From: Phoronis australis
Taxonomy: Eukaryota; Phoronida; Phoronidae
DNA: 64,000 nt
Assembly (NCBI GenBank): GCA_002633005.1
Contig: NMRA01000350.1
Span: 67,642-131,641 of the forward strand
Direction: 5' to 3'
The notes under the pieces: model-generated
What the model was told of the DNA's origin: nothing
The model's database searches: none
What the model saw: only the letters and a program-made list of their open reading frames with translations
Made by a program: the position numbers and the translations under genes
Part shown: positions 55,201 to 62,540 of the stretch, in pieces
Numbering within the stretch: position 1 is the stretch's first letter
Layout: every line of letters begins with the position of its first letter

Positions 55201-58200
55201 GTATCACTCGTCAAGAAACTGTGGAAAATACGTCAACTCAGTCGACATGGAGAGCATGATGTGCTGCTATTGAAAATATTGAGAGTCCCTTCTGATTACA
55301 TTCACGAAGCCCATTTTGAATGAGCAGCAAACAGGGTCATGCTGTAGTTGTTTGCGCGACATTCTTGTTATCCCCTCCATTTGTCAGTCTTTGCAGTATT
55401 CCACACCTTCTGTGTACCCTTGCATATTTGACTAGCTTTTGCTCTGTGGTGGTATTACTGTGTCATTTTATTTCCACTTAATGAAACAAGTATGTTTCGA
55501 AATATCGTTTGTTGTCTCTTGGTCAGTTTCTTTACCAATGCTCTGACGATACGAACGGAATGGAATAAAGATTGTTAACAGCAACAAGTGTCATGTATCG
55601 AACCAATTTTGCACAGTCGTAGCTATGTTTAGAAGTTGCCTTACAATGTACTTTTGGCCTATGATAGTAGTGACAGCAAGTTTTTGACACGCAAGTTTTG
55701 CAAATGATATGTCAATGTCAGTTAGCGTTTGGGGCTTCCCCCTGGAACAAATCTGTGTGAATTACAAATATTTATTGTGTAACGTTGTTACAAATTCATT
55801 TTTGTTGGTTAATACTTGTGCTTATGATTATGAGCTGATTCGTACAGTAATCTATTTAAACAAACACCGATACTAATTGCAACCAAAAATCAGCTGATGC
55901 GACTGTGTAAGTGTAAACATGGGAAAATCAGCTGAAGACGTTTCTGGCGTTAATAACTCATAACATGTCTGAATTATCTTGTGAATGTTTTAAATGACAT
56001 GACACAGAGCATTTTATTTTTACAAGTCTTAAAAACTCAAAAATTCAAGCAATTCAATTCATTACTTTAACAAATCTTGACTCAAGAAACGAGGGAACGC
56101 GACAGCTCCGTAAAACCGGAAACTTTCTATCCTGCGTGTGTGCAACGCCCTCTCATCGTTAGTGCTTATGTCCCGTGATCCGCGACATGCGCAACGCGCT
56201 CTAACGGGCGTTGTCAGTCCCTATCTATAGTAGCACGCGCTTTATCATTGGATATGTAACCTCCAGTGCTGTGGTGGTATAATTAGAGGTAAGTAGGCGC
56301 CCAGAGCCCCCCCGTATCACCTTGAGCACTGAACGTAACTTACGGTGCGTAGGCGCTACGTTCAAATGCCAAAAGGCGGTTGGCTGCGCCTACGTGCGCC
56401 TACGCCCCACTACAGCACTGGTAACCTCGGCAGTTATTGCTTAGTTTTACAACAAAATGAGAAGAAAATGGCGGTCCATGAACGAATTTTAGCCTACTGA
56501 TGCAAGTGGCAACTAGGTCGTTTCTGCAGTAATGTTTAATAGCCACGTGCTTGAAGCACCTACATGTACATGTAAATAAACACACATCTGGCCCATTTAA
56601 CTGGTGTGTTATGAATACAGGACAGAAACGTAAAAAAGTCAGCGATAATTGAAAGATGCACTCCGAAAAGGCGCAACCACAATTTTCTGGAATTCACATT
56701 TCTTGAACATGAATTGAACACCGAGTTTTTCGTACAACACACACAGTCACACTTTCTCCATCAGTCATGCAAATTTGTTTGCGTAAAGCGCTGCCTGTTG
56801 AGAATTTGACCAGCTAATCACAGACGTCGATGTAAAAAAATTCCTAAGGAATCTTAAGTGATACCTGCGTGCTGGCTACCACCTAGCGGCACACAGGGAA
56901 CCATCGAGCGCACCGCGATGCTCTGCGGAGGTAGTGTATGTTTTTAATTGAACTTTACCCTTTCACCATCGACGCCATCTCTGCCAGGAGCCCCTTCGTT
57001 TCCTGGTGGTCCAGTAGAACCCCTTTGTCCTGCGGCTCCTTGCTGTCCAGGCTCTCCTTGCGGACCTGTAGGACCTACAGGACCCTGCAAGAGAAAATCA
57101 CATCTATGGCTTAGATTGCCTTCGCTTTCAAATGTTATTTATGCAGTTCTAGTTGATGTTCAGATAATTTTTCGGACTGATTAGCTACAAGAAATATGAA
57201 TGACGAATGACCTATTTCATGTAAATAGGCCTTCCACCCTCATAAGAGGCAGAGCACACAAATACTAATTTACAACAAGAAACTCATTTCGACGTTTCTC
57301 AGCATGAATTGAATATTTATCATTTTTTTCTCAAGTTAATTAAATCATGGACATGTAGGAGATCCCTTAATACAGCTTCATCCACCTTATAGATTCTAGG
57401 TAAAAACGGTATGCACGAATCAGAATATAATTTACATCCGAGAGGAATGTGATTTCTGATTCCACCTTTCCACTATTGCAGAAGGGCCATGTTCTCTCCT
57501 CTCAATCAAGACCATCAAGCCTTACCTTAACTATTATTAAAGTATGGGCCGAGCATCTAAATCTTGCAATGGTTGCTCTAAGTGAACTGTTACCAAGACC
57601 TGTTATGTATTTCTCAATAACAACATAAAGTTTTACATGTTTATAAACATCTAACTATTGAGAAGACAAACTACATCCTTGTAGTGACCAAACTCGACCT
57701 GTTTTTCCTCTTAGATGAGCGTAGTGACCGACGCTGAAATGTAATGATTTGAAAATGTGTCATTGAAAGCTTTATTGAGAACCTTCGGGATCATCAAGTT
57801 CGTACTGGGGCAACCACGTAAGGAAAGTGGGAAAGCGCATTCTGACACTTTGTACATACCTGGTCACCCTTCTGTCCACCTGGGCCTGGATTTCCAGGAA
57901 CACCCTGTGTGCAGAAACAACGATGAATTAGTGAATATTGACGAACGGGTAACATGCAAACGAGTTCGAGTACAGGAGCTAGACCACAGAAACTCCTCTG
58001 CATTTCCCTCTATGTGCTCAAGAGTGTGCCGCAGGTACCGCTTTCAATCAAATTCGGTGAATTTACAACGTACACTCTGTTGAAGGCTAATTTTGATTGT
58101 GAAATGAAACTTTAAGTTCAAAACCAACACGGCTACATTCCGTATAGCAAGTTTCTTGCAAGGCAAGCAAGATATCGCCATTCATTATACGCAAAGCATG

Positions 58201-60878
58201 TGGTCATACTAGCTTCACTAGTGAGTGTCTTGCGTGTACGGAACGCATCCCAAGTAACAATAGCATAGGGAATTTACAATAAATTGTGTCACACCAGTAC
58301 GGCTCAGGTAAAACTCGCTTACAAAGATTATCAGTTAGACAAAAACAAATGTAATACAGTAACTGCTTGCCCTTCAAATGCACTGTTCAGTAGATACATG
58401 TACTTCGCTTGGATGGTTTCAATATAGATTTACATGGAACATTATCTACCAACTGATTTCGTTATGAAGTAAAAGATGGAGATTCTATGTCATTTGGGTT
58501 TCCCATTTGTAACCTTAAAATTCTTGAACTAAACACAACAACTGTATCTACTTTTAAGTTGTCTTGGAAAAAACATAGAGAGCAATAATTAAATATACAA
58601 ACATGGAACATAATAAAAAAAACGTAGCATACTGATCAGCTCTCAATTTTGTATGCTCACCCGTGACGTATATCCCAACATATGTTTCATCACTCGAGAA
58701 AACGCAATCACTTTTTCGATTGTTAACGCACAATTACTACAGTTTCAATCTTTGCTAGCAATGAGAGAAACGCCTTTTTTAGAAGAATGTTGATTGGTTT
58801 GCTTCGAAGAAAGCAACGTGACTGAAGTATTAAAACTGTTGTAAAAGTATGGACTGAGACACATGCTCTAACTTGTGCCGCCATCTTTTGCCAAGTTTGA
58901 TCACCTGTGTCTGAGACTCACTGGGTATACTTAGCACATGTAGTAACTAAACTGATGAAAATAACACCGTGTTCACATGAGAAATTCAGAAGCCAAATCA
59001 GTCACCTTGATGATTGTTGGCAAAGTCATCTACGAGTAATAATCAAAAATAGAGAACTTTAAATGTTTTTAGGTTTATTTTTACTTGTACCACAAAAGCG
59101 ACACCTTGTTTGATTGACTTTAAAAGCAGACTAGCAAAACGGCCCGGCAGGGAAGTACAGTTAGCTAACACTGTATACATGTACATGTAGTACGTCATTT
59201 TGTCGCCGCATCATTCTTAATAGAATATTTATGATCTGCATATTGCTACTGGCTACAGTACTGCACGAATGCACGGTGCATATCATTGAGGCAGACCCGT
59301 TGGCATGGTAACGATCAACAACAGTGCCAGTGCTGACTGGCAGTCATAAACAGACGAGCGGGCTGAATAATTTCAAAATCATTACCAAAAGTCGAATCTC
59401 AGATTAATAACGGATGACATTTTATTTCAAAGTGCTTAAATGACAAAATGTCACTTAATCAACAAAAAAGGATAAGCTTTCCACTTGAGTTTGTCGGCCA
59501 TCTTGTGCGTAGAAATATTTTTGTTTTCACGTTTAGCCCCTTACGGCAATGTCATAAACACTGATCACGTGGTGTTATAAGTAAAAGCAAAAGCACACGT
59601 AATATATTTTCATAGAATCTAACTCTCTCCATTAATGCGTGCAATTCTATCATTCTGATCAATCACGTGGTATCACCATGAATAAAGGGTGCCCAACCAA
59701 TAATTACGTCATTAGCTTTCTCACGGTAACAAGTTTGAAGGCAGATCTGCCGCATAATTTGTGGACACACCATGAGAAGGCAGATCAGACGTCTGACGAG
59801 CGTTCAGGTATAGTTTCAGACGGCGGGTCTGATGTTCGATCTACCATCTGACTAAACAGCATGTCAATGCTGTATAAGCGTCCAAAAACAACTTAAACTG
59901 GTCATGTTGTCTTCAAGGAAGTTTTAAGCTTTGTTGTTAACATTAAAGAGGAAATTCCATCAAATACTAAGAGCACTTACTCGTGGGTGGAGCTTGAACA
60001 TGGTCTATTGTTCGTTTTATTAAGGGCGATCTGAGGAGAGGTCCAATTATTGGCAATTTGTGGTTAGCGGATGTGCTACTCTGTGTTGGTTACAATCAAT
60101 TATCGATACAAAGCACAGTGCGAAGTCAAGCATTAATAAAATCCACATTTTTTCGTATTATTTTAATCCGAATGAAATGTCATAACCTACCAGCAGTCCA
60201 GTTACATGATTTGTGAAGATTTTCAAAACTTAAGTGACTATAATTCAGTGCCACGTCATTCAATGGCAATCTTTGAAATTAATAATTTATTTTTTACTGT
60301 CATGGAAAAGATATAGAACAACAATTCTACTTCGTACGCGCCTTATGTTTACAGAATGATTACCAAAGAAGACTCCCATAAATCCGTTTGCTACGCAAGC
60401 CAACACTGCGTGTAGTCGCCAACCGACTAGAGCGAAGTCTTTCTTGAAAATGCCCATAAATCACTGTATGAAAGTCGCAGCTAAGCGACGGGAAAACTTT
60501 TAGACGAGATCACACAGGAAATCTCGTTTTTATCAAAACTCGTGATATTTTATTGGACAATTCAAAGCTACTGAACTTCTGGACGTTGAATTGTTGAACA
60601 CACTTGTACATTCTTTTAAATCTACTGCGTAGACCGTAAAAACCAAATTAAGGCTCACGGCAATTCGATTGAAACAGCTTCGAAAGCTTAAAGTCTGTGT
60701 GATAAGAGACAACGATAATTTATTAAGAAGTGCAAACACTTACAGGTTCACCGTCCGCTCCTCTGGGTCCTTGGTTGCCAGTTTCCCCGGGGTATCCTGA
60801 AGGTCCCCTGGGTCCGGCCAACCCGGGAATACCCTGTTTCCCTCTCTTTCCTGCATTTCCGGACACACCGCGTAAACC
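30866..60878 (-). CDS. Col4a2: Type IV collagen alpha chain, alpha2-like (18 exons, 5' end missing)
   Basis: Eighteen minus-strand exons join in frame to 3891 bases: 1296 residues and a stop. Residues 1 to about 1076 are Gly-X-Y triple helix with short interruptions. About 1077-1296 is a complete NC1 domain with 12 cysteines in the paired pattern of type IV collagen. The NC1 phrases [48 protein letters not shown] and [12 protein letters not shown] resemble alpha2-type chains more than alpha1-type. The protein is secreted and polymerises into basement-membrane networks through NC1 hexamers and the N-terminal 7S region. The signal peptide and 7S cysteines are not in the exons seen, so the gene starts upstream of 60878, probably beyond 64000. 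The exons from 44867 upward start with a whole Gly codon; from 42948 downward they start inside one (phase 1). The Lys in ATLKAGE, near the known sulfilimine Lys/Hyl position, is present. The alpha2 assignment is an inference from motifs. Confidence 0.93.
31683..32300 (+). repeat. 618 bp overlap, copy 1 (left of N)
   Basis: Ends at the N and is nearly identical to 32302-32919 with a handful of substitutions. Minus-strand small open frames are repeated in both copies and have no gene support. Confidence 0.92.
32302..32919 (+). repeat. 618 bp overlap, copy 2 (right of N)
   Basis: Starts immediately after the N and repeats 31683-32300 at the same length. Confidence 0.92.
33406..33692 (-). CDS. 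Col4a2: Collagen IV exon: centre of NC1
   Basis: The acceptor is ATTACAG and the donor is GTGAGT. It encodes [18 protein letters not shown], then [44 protein letters not shown] and [13 protein letters not shown]. It spans the junction of the two C4 repeats of NC1 and carries six of its 12 cysteines. Confidence 0.96.
33693..34168. other. Collagen IV intron, nothing recognised
   Basis: No coding or repeat structure recognised before the THAP-type element begins. Confidence 0.45.
34169..35595 (+). mobile_element. THAP-bearing element, degraded copy
   Basis: It begins TTAAAGGAGAATGCCACC and its other end, read inward, is TTAAAGTAAAATGCCAT. It is related along its length to 50423-52132, with shared blocks such as GCTAATTCAGTGTTTGC and AGAAAGCTGTTGTGAAACAA. 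The THAP-like coding part near 34370-34530 (phrases GASFFQFP and EAVKY can be read) is broken by in-frame stops and frame changes. It lies in a collagen intron, on the strand opposite to the gene. Confidence 0.7.
35866..36030 (-). CDS. Col4a2: Collagen IV exon: end of helix and start of NC1
   Basis: The acceptor is TGAACAG and the donor is GTGAGA. It encodes [12 protein letters not shown], then [29 protein letters not shown] and GRAHVQDLG. The helix ends at GPS and NC1 starts at AYVITRHSQ. The final Gly codon is split with the next exon. Confidence 0.94.
   Translation of the reverse strand, partial: EKKDQGVSPGRRLTSSRVTANQTALLSAHKVMQKCGMVTVSYILKMKAGRMFKI
36536..36869 (-). pseudogene. Decayed duplicate of a collagen exon inside an intron
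   Basis: On the minus strand this reads as a collagen-like stretch similar to the first third of the large exon at 40422-41474 ([20 protein letters not shown], then EIGVGQK, then [16 protein letters not shown]). Many obligate glycines are lost: [10 protein letters not shown] replaces a regular Gly-X-Y run, QKSEPG replaces QKGEPG, and GVTEPQG has Glu for Gly. Its length (334 bp between AG and GT) is not compatible with splicing between its phase-1 neighbours, and inclusion would frameshift the gene. I read it as a duplicated exon that has died. A regulated or poison exon is less likely. Confidence 0.8.
36870..38101. other. Collagen IV intron with ACAACACC-rich arms
   Basis: Near 36935-37070 the word CACAACACCC recurs every 20 or so bases. 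Near 37800-37880 its complement (GTGTTGTGG) recurs, so the interval may be an inverted-repeat element of about 0.9 kb. No gene recognised between. Confidence 0.4.
38102..38175 (-). tRNA. tRNA-like sequence (pseudo-tRNA or SINE head)
   Basis: On the minus strand a 74-base stretch starts CAGTGTGACC and ends GGTCACACTG, so the ends pair over 10 bp, longer than a normal 7 bp acceptor stem. It contains an A-box-like TGGTTGATAAGTG and a clear T-arm/B-box GTGGGTTCAAGTCCCAC. A clean anticodon stem is not formed. Outside the stem lie CTGAGGAG and CTCCTCAG, inverted. It is best read as a tRNA-derived repeat, not a working tRNA gene. Confidence 0.5.
38252..38464 (-). CDS. Col4a2: Collagen IV helix exon with RGD
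   Basis: The acceptor is ATTACAG and the donor is GTAAAA; 213 bp, phase 1 to phase 1. It encodes [20 protein letters not shown] and on to GDPGVGQKG and GEPGLKG. The helix is regular except for one two-residue G-V interruption. The RGD tripeptide in GDRGDPG is noted as a finding. Confidence 0.94.
38465..39699. other. Collagen IV intron
   Basis: No coding content apart from the MITE-like element at 39022-39172. Confidence 0.5.
39022..39172. mobile_element. MITE-like element with GTTCAG ends
   Basis: The left end CGTTCAGTAAGGCTAGGACC is matched on the other strand by CGTTCAGGAACGCTACGACC. The interior (TTAAAATACACGRCAATATC, then CGAAGTCTTGCTTTT) recurs near 26715-26800 and 29060-29150, so this is a small dispersed family. 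Confidence 0.6.
39700..40176 (-). CDS. Col4a2: Collagen IV helix exon, 477 bp
   Basis: The acceptor is CAACATAG and the donor is GTAAGA. It encodes 159 residues from [13 protein letters not shown] to GPKGQIG. It contains GLPGER, which matches the GLOGER integrin-binding class if the Pro is hydroxylated. The helix is nearly uninterrupted apart from short imperfections such as GVGIKG and GVGLMG. Confidence 0.95.
40422..41474 (-). CDS. Col4a2: Collagen IV giant helix exon, 1053 bp
   Basis: The acceptor is ATTTCAG and the donor is GTAAGC; 351 codons, the largest exon. It encodes [16 protein letters not shown] through LPGEKG. It is internally repetitive: the module [16 protein letters not shown]...GKDGVGVEG recurs as [16 protein letters not shown]...GKDGVGLEG about 100 residues later. 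Short interruptions (GVGQKG, GIGVPG, GVGLTG) recur with it. A decayed copy of its first third lies at 36536-36869. Confidence 0.95.
41640..41801 (-). CDS. Col4a2: Collagen IV helix exon, 162 bp
   Basis: The acceptor is ATTTCAG and the donor is GTGGGT. It encodes 54 residues, [20 protein letters not shown] through [10 protein letters not shown], phase 1 to phase 1. Confidence 0.92.
42225..42365 (-). CDS. Col4a2: Collagen IV helix exon, 141 bp
   Basis: The acceptor is TTTTAAG and the donor is GTAAGT. It encodes [20 protein letters not shown], then [20 protein letters not shown] and QGPPGSPG, with one interruption at GIAIG. Confidence 0.9.
42694..42948 (-). CDS. Col4a2: Collagen IV helix exon, 255 bp
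   Basis: The acceptor is GTAAATAG and the donor is GTAAGT. It encodes 85 residues from [19 protein letters not shown] to AGQKGARG, with interruptions at [11 protein letters not shown] and [11 protein letters not shown]. Confidence 0.93.
43467..44140 (-). repeat. 674 bp overlap, copy 1 (left of N)
   Basis: Ends at the single N at 44141 and is nearly identical to 44142-44815. It includes part of a collagen exon. Confidence 0.92.
43964..44140 (-). pseudogene. Partial duplicate of the next collagen exon, cut by N
   Basis: It repeats 44639-44815 with its donor intact, but lacks the acceptor and first codons because the copy stops at the N. One visible protein difference is GEPGEIG here against GEPGKIG in the full exon. 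Most likely the other allele, not a second exon. Confidence 0.88.
44142..44815 (-). repeat. 674 bp overlap, copy 2 (right of N)
   Basis: Starts immediately after the N and repeats 43467-44140 at the same length. This copy is continuous with the full exon. Confidence 0.92.
44639..44867 (-). CDS. Col4a2: Collagen IV helix exon, 229 bp
   Basis: The acceptor is TTTATAG and the donor is GTAAGT. It encodes [19 protein letters not shown], on to [19 protein letters not shown] and GEPGVG. It starts with a whole Gly codon and ends inside one. The switch of exon phase in this gene therefore happens here. Confidence 0.94.
45241..45309 (-). CDS. Col4a2: Collagen IV helix exon, 69 bp
   Basis: The acceptor is TTTGCAG and the donor is GTAAGT. 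It encodes [20 protein letters not shown] and GEP, with a two-residue G-Y interruption. Confidence 0.9.
45780..46255 (+). repeat. Trinucleotide/18 bp satellite in a collagen intron
   Basis: From about 45840 to 46170 the 18 bp unit AGCAGTAGTAGTAACAGT repeats about 18 times with almost no variation. It is followed by (AGC)n, then (GGC)n of about 14 units, then (AGC)n. Long frames open on both strands are an effect of the repeat, not genes. Degenerate AGT repeats continue to about 46560. Confidence 0.95.
47122..47202 (-). CDS. Col4a2: Collagen IV exon with long helix interruption, 81 bp
   Basis: The acceptor is TTGACAG and the donor is GTGAGG. It encodes [20 protein letters not shown] and LLKAGLK. 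Gly-X-Y is broken for 18 residues by an amphipathic stretch that looks helix-forming, then resumes at GLK. Splice sites and phase fit both neighbours. Confidence 0.88.
47701..47745 (-). CDS. Col4a2: Collagen IV helix exon, 45 bp
   Basis: The acceptor is GCATTCAAG and the donor is GTAAGT. It encodes [15 protein letters not shown], a classical 45 bp collagen exon. Confidence 0.88.
47937..48105. mobile_element. MITE-like element rich in CTTAAGT
   Basis: The left end CCCGTTCCAAGAAACTGG is matched on the other strand by GTCTGTTCGAAGAAATTGAT. The interior repeats AACTTAAGTC in both orientations. No coding capacity. Confidence 0.55.
48676..48729 (-). CDS. Col4a2: Collagen IV helix exon, 54 bp
   Basis: The acceptor is TTTCAG and the donor is GTGAAT. 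It encodes [18 protein letters not shown], a classical 54 bp collagen exon with an unusual Trp in an X position. Confidence 0.88.
48976..49083 (-). CDS. Col4a2: Collagen IV helix exon with conserved Cys, 108 bp
   Basis: The acceptor is CCGCCAG and the donor is GTAAGT. It encodes [19 protein letters not shown], then [18 protein letters not shown] Gly-Cys-Asn-Gly site near the start of the helix is known in vertebrate type IV chains, which helps place this exon near the N-terminal end. Confidence 0.93.
49084..50422. other. Collagen IV intron, part 1
   Basis: No gene recognised. A direct repeat lies at 49358-49682. Confidence 0.5.
49358..49682 (+). repeat. Direct repeat pair, ~213 bp apart
   Basis: About 110 bp starting AGCGAACGTCTGCCAGAAAA occurs at about 49358-49470 and again at 49571-49682, including the dispersed block GCGCGCACCAAG...GGGGCTCAAATTTTTGAG. 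The copies are nearly identical, so the duplication is recent or being homogenised. Confidence 0.8.
50423..52132 (+). mobile_element. THAP-bearing element with TTAA ends
   Basis: It begins TTAAAGGAGAATGCCATCC, and its other end read inward is TTAAAGGAGTATGCCACCC (17 of 19 match), so it has inverted ends next to TTAA. It encodes a THAP-type domain (50590-50958) but no visible DDE/RNase-H transposase core. A degraded relative lies at 34169-35595. TTAA ends point to a piggyBac-like transposition mode, whereas THAP domains are typical of P-element transposases. This mixture is unusual and the class is unresolved. Confidence 0.7.
50590..50958 (+). CDS. THAP-domain protein of a transposable element
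   Basis: A 122-codon frame from ATG to TGA. The THAP zinc-finger fold is recognisable: VPACPN near the start, then [46 protein letters not shown]. The family's C2CH pattern needs two Cys near the N-terminus; only the second (VPAC) is present, with Gly/Ala where the first is expected. The CxxH (CGRH) and DF pair are present. The usual C-terminal AVPTIF-like box is missing. After about residue 85 nothing is recognisable. THAP domains bind DNA in P-element transposases and host proteins. The missing Cys suggests a decaying copy, or the true first exon may lie elsewhere. Confidence 0.65.
   Translation: MPLYRGASVPACPNYEAAKKAGVSFFRLPREPEMLRKWFVVVKNERYAVNSKYEAVKYLRVCGRHFVDSDFSDEFRLTEELSIRSVACACSRPLVFLDQCIPVRIDSCETYRSDPCSVRGRG
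52926..53093. mobile_element. Short element with CAGGGGC-type ends
   Basis: The left part, CAGGGGCAGTTCCAGGATTT, and the right part, CCCCCCTCTAAATCCGCTATTG, with a long G tract, resemble the ends of small hAT-like MITEs. No coding capacity. Confidence 0.45.
53094..56262. other. AT-rich interior of the 4.7 kb element
   Basis: Very AT-rich, without convincing open frames (the longest, near 54381-54620, has no recognisable feature). Nothing identifiable. It interrupts the collagen gene between its third and fourth visible exons. Confidence 0.5.
56263..56421. mobile_element. 159 bp MITE with CCAGTGCTG ends
   Basis: The left end CCAGTGCTGTGGTGG and the right end, on the other strand, CCAGTGCTGTAGTGG, match at 14 of 15 positions. 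The interior carries several GCGTAGGCGC-like words in both orientations. Confidence 0.75.
56959..57084 (-). CDS. Col4a2: Collagen IV helix exon, 126 bp
   Basis: The acceptor is CTTGCAG and the donor is GTAAAG. It encodes [19 protein letters not shown], then [18 protein letters not shown] and VDGER, an uninterrupted helix. Confidence 0.93.
57085..60743. other. Collagen IV introns, nothing else recognised
   Basis: Apart from the 45 bp exon at 57860-57904 I see no gene, RNA or clear repeat. The frame near 57757-58083 (+) runs antisense across that exon and is a shadow. Confidence 0.5.
57860..57904 (-). CDS. Col4a2: Collagen IV helix exon, 45 bp
   Basis: The acceptor is CACACAG and the donor is GTATGT. 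It encodes [15 protein letters not shown]. Confidence 0.9.
60744..60878 (-). CDS. Col4a2: Collagen IV helix exon, 135 bp (most 5' exon found)
   Basis: The acceptor is TTCTCAG and the donor is GTAAGT. It encodes [19 protein letters not shown], then [15 protein letters not shown] and GADGEP. It starts at an acceptor, so at least one further exon (signal peptide and 7S region) lies upstream at higher coordinates. Confidence 0.92.
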
Positions 60879-61849
60879 CTGAGAAAAAAATCAGGGCAGC
60901 AATTACATTGGAGCAAATTACATTGCATGTTACGCGTGACCTTAACTCCCTCCAATTGCCAACTAGTAAAATTAATTTTATATTGCATTATGTTACTGTC
61001 AGTAATAAGACAATAATAATGATAATGGCAATGACAAGATCAATGGCGATATCCACGTCGATGGCGATGGCGATGGCGACGGCAATGGCAATGATTATTA
61101 TCATCATCACGTTACCATCACCAGCACCATCATCGTTGTTGTTATTTGATTCTTATTGTTATTAACATTATTATTATTGCACTCAGTAATCATTATGCAA
61201 GAATGTCACGAGAATGTACAGTGCATAGATATCACGCATCTGTCGTTAGGGGTTCCAAGTTGAGTAGGACCTCTCTGTACATCTTATAGGTCCGGCTATC
61301 TTTCAAAAGTTTCTGGAGGAAAAGTAACGACATTCCGATCGACTGATGCGTGTGGGGTCGTAAATGTTTGTTGTACTTTACTTATGCATTTATACCACGT
61401 ATCTCATTAATGGTATATGATCTTTTTACCCATACATGCTACTAGATTCTACTTTTTATATCTGGAAACGTGAGAGTTCGGAAGGCAATTAAACTTTCTA
61501 GACACACGTCGAACACACACACATACGTGCGTTTGCTCTTACGGGGAATTTCCGCAACCTGACCTCCCAAATGTACGGCCATGGGATTATATTTAGACGA
61601 TTGTTTAAATAATGAGCCATGAGTCCACTTTTGAAGTCACAATTGTAATTTCTCAGGGTTCCTAAAGTTTCTCGAAATGAATATCGAATATACGCGGGTC
61701 AGGCCAAAATAAGGTTTCGTTCACGTCCACAGTAAGCCACCCAGTCAGCTAGTTGTTTAGACGCCGGTTTTGATCATGTGTCATTTTAAAGAATATATTT
61801 GCAATTAAGGAAGCACCCATCTTGACCTATTTCACCCAGCGGAGCATTT
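60879..61849. other. Intron or upstream region of the collagen gene
   Basis: No exon recognised. The stretch 61015-61170 is a degenerate simple repeat, listed separately. Confidence 0.45.
61015..61170 (+). repeat. Degenerate ATGGCN / ATTATC simple repeat
   Basis: A run of GATGGCGATGGCGATGGCGA-like hexamers followed by ATTATTATCATCATC and TTATTGTTATT words. The open frame across it (Met-Ala rich) is an effect of the repeat. Confidence 0.85.
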
Positions 61850-62540
61850 TTATGCTCCCACATTTTTATGTGTCGACGCATTAAACAGTCGTCTCTGTCT
61901 GTCTGACCGTCCATCCAGCGTCCGGCGTCTGGCGTCCGCTGCTCTAACTCCAAAGCTTTCTACGTACGTTCATAAAATTTTGCACATATGTTTCTTTAAT
62001 AGATGGGACGGCATGAGCGAAATTTCGGATGGACCCCAATGTGCCACCTAGTCATAGTTTTTACGCATACCTCTTTATCTTCAAATGTCCTCAAAGTATT
62101 TTCATAAAATTTGGCATTTATTAGTGAGATGATGCTATCCTCCCGTTTTTGGATGGATTCGACGTAGTTTGCGTCTTGCGCCACGTAGTGGTCATTTTTG
62201 CGGTTTTTTTGAGTCTGTTTTTTGGCGTCCACCCCTCTATTAACCAAACCGCTCCAAGGATGATTGTGAAAATTGGAGTGTATGTTCTTGCTACGAAGCT
62301 GACGATGATTTTGCGACGACTTCGACAACTGTTGCGCCACCTAGTGGTAGTTTTATTTTGTTTCGCGCCCATAGCTGCATCTCTTAAACACGCTGCAGGA
62401 TCTTCATTAAATTTAGTAATTATATTTATATGAAACTAGCAACAGACGACAACGTCTTTTAGGCAGATCCAATGAACAGTGTGCCCCATAGTGGCAATTT
62501 CATTTTTTCCGTTTTCCTTTGTTTCTCTGAAGTTCCTAGA
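61850..62540 (-). repeat. Inverted copy of the 2750-3890 dispersed repeat
   Basis: Read on the minus strand it shows the same ordered words as 2750-3890, including ATGACCACTACGTGGCGCAA, ATCCATCC and GGTTTGGTTAATAGAGGGGT. The distal end has the same CGGACGCC/GGACGG-rich tail (61890-61945). About 1.3 units are present. Confidence 0.75.

Larger units (their letters stand above)
52179..56921. mobile_element. 4.7 kb AT-rich element with ~50 bp terminal inverted repeats
   Basis: The left end, GCATCGCGG then CTGGTTCCCTG then GCTAGGTGGTAGCCAGCA (52179-52228), is matched on the other strand at the right end (about 56869-56921) by GCATCGCGG, ATGGTTCCCTG and GCTAGGTGGTAGCCAGCA. Between them lie 4.6 kb of AT-rich sequence with no recognisable transposase. 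Two smaller inverted-repeat elements are nested inside. The left end lies only 46 bp from the right end of the THAP element. A target duplication is not clear. It may be a non-autonomous transposon or a composite one. Confidence 0.65.
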
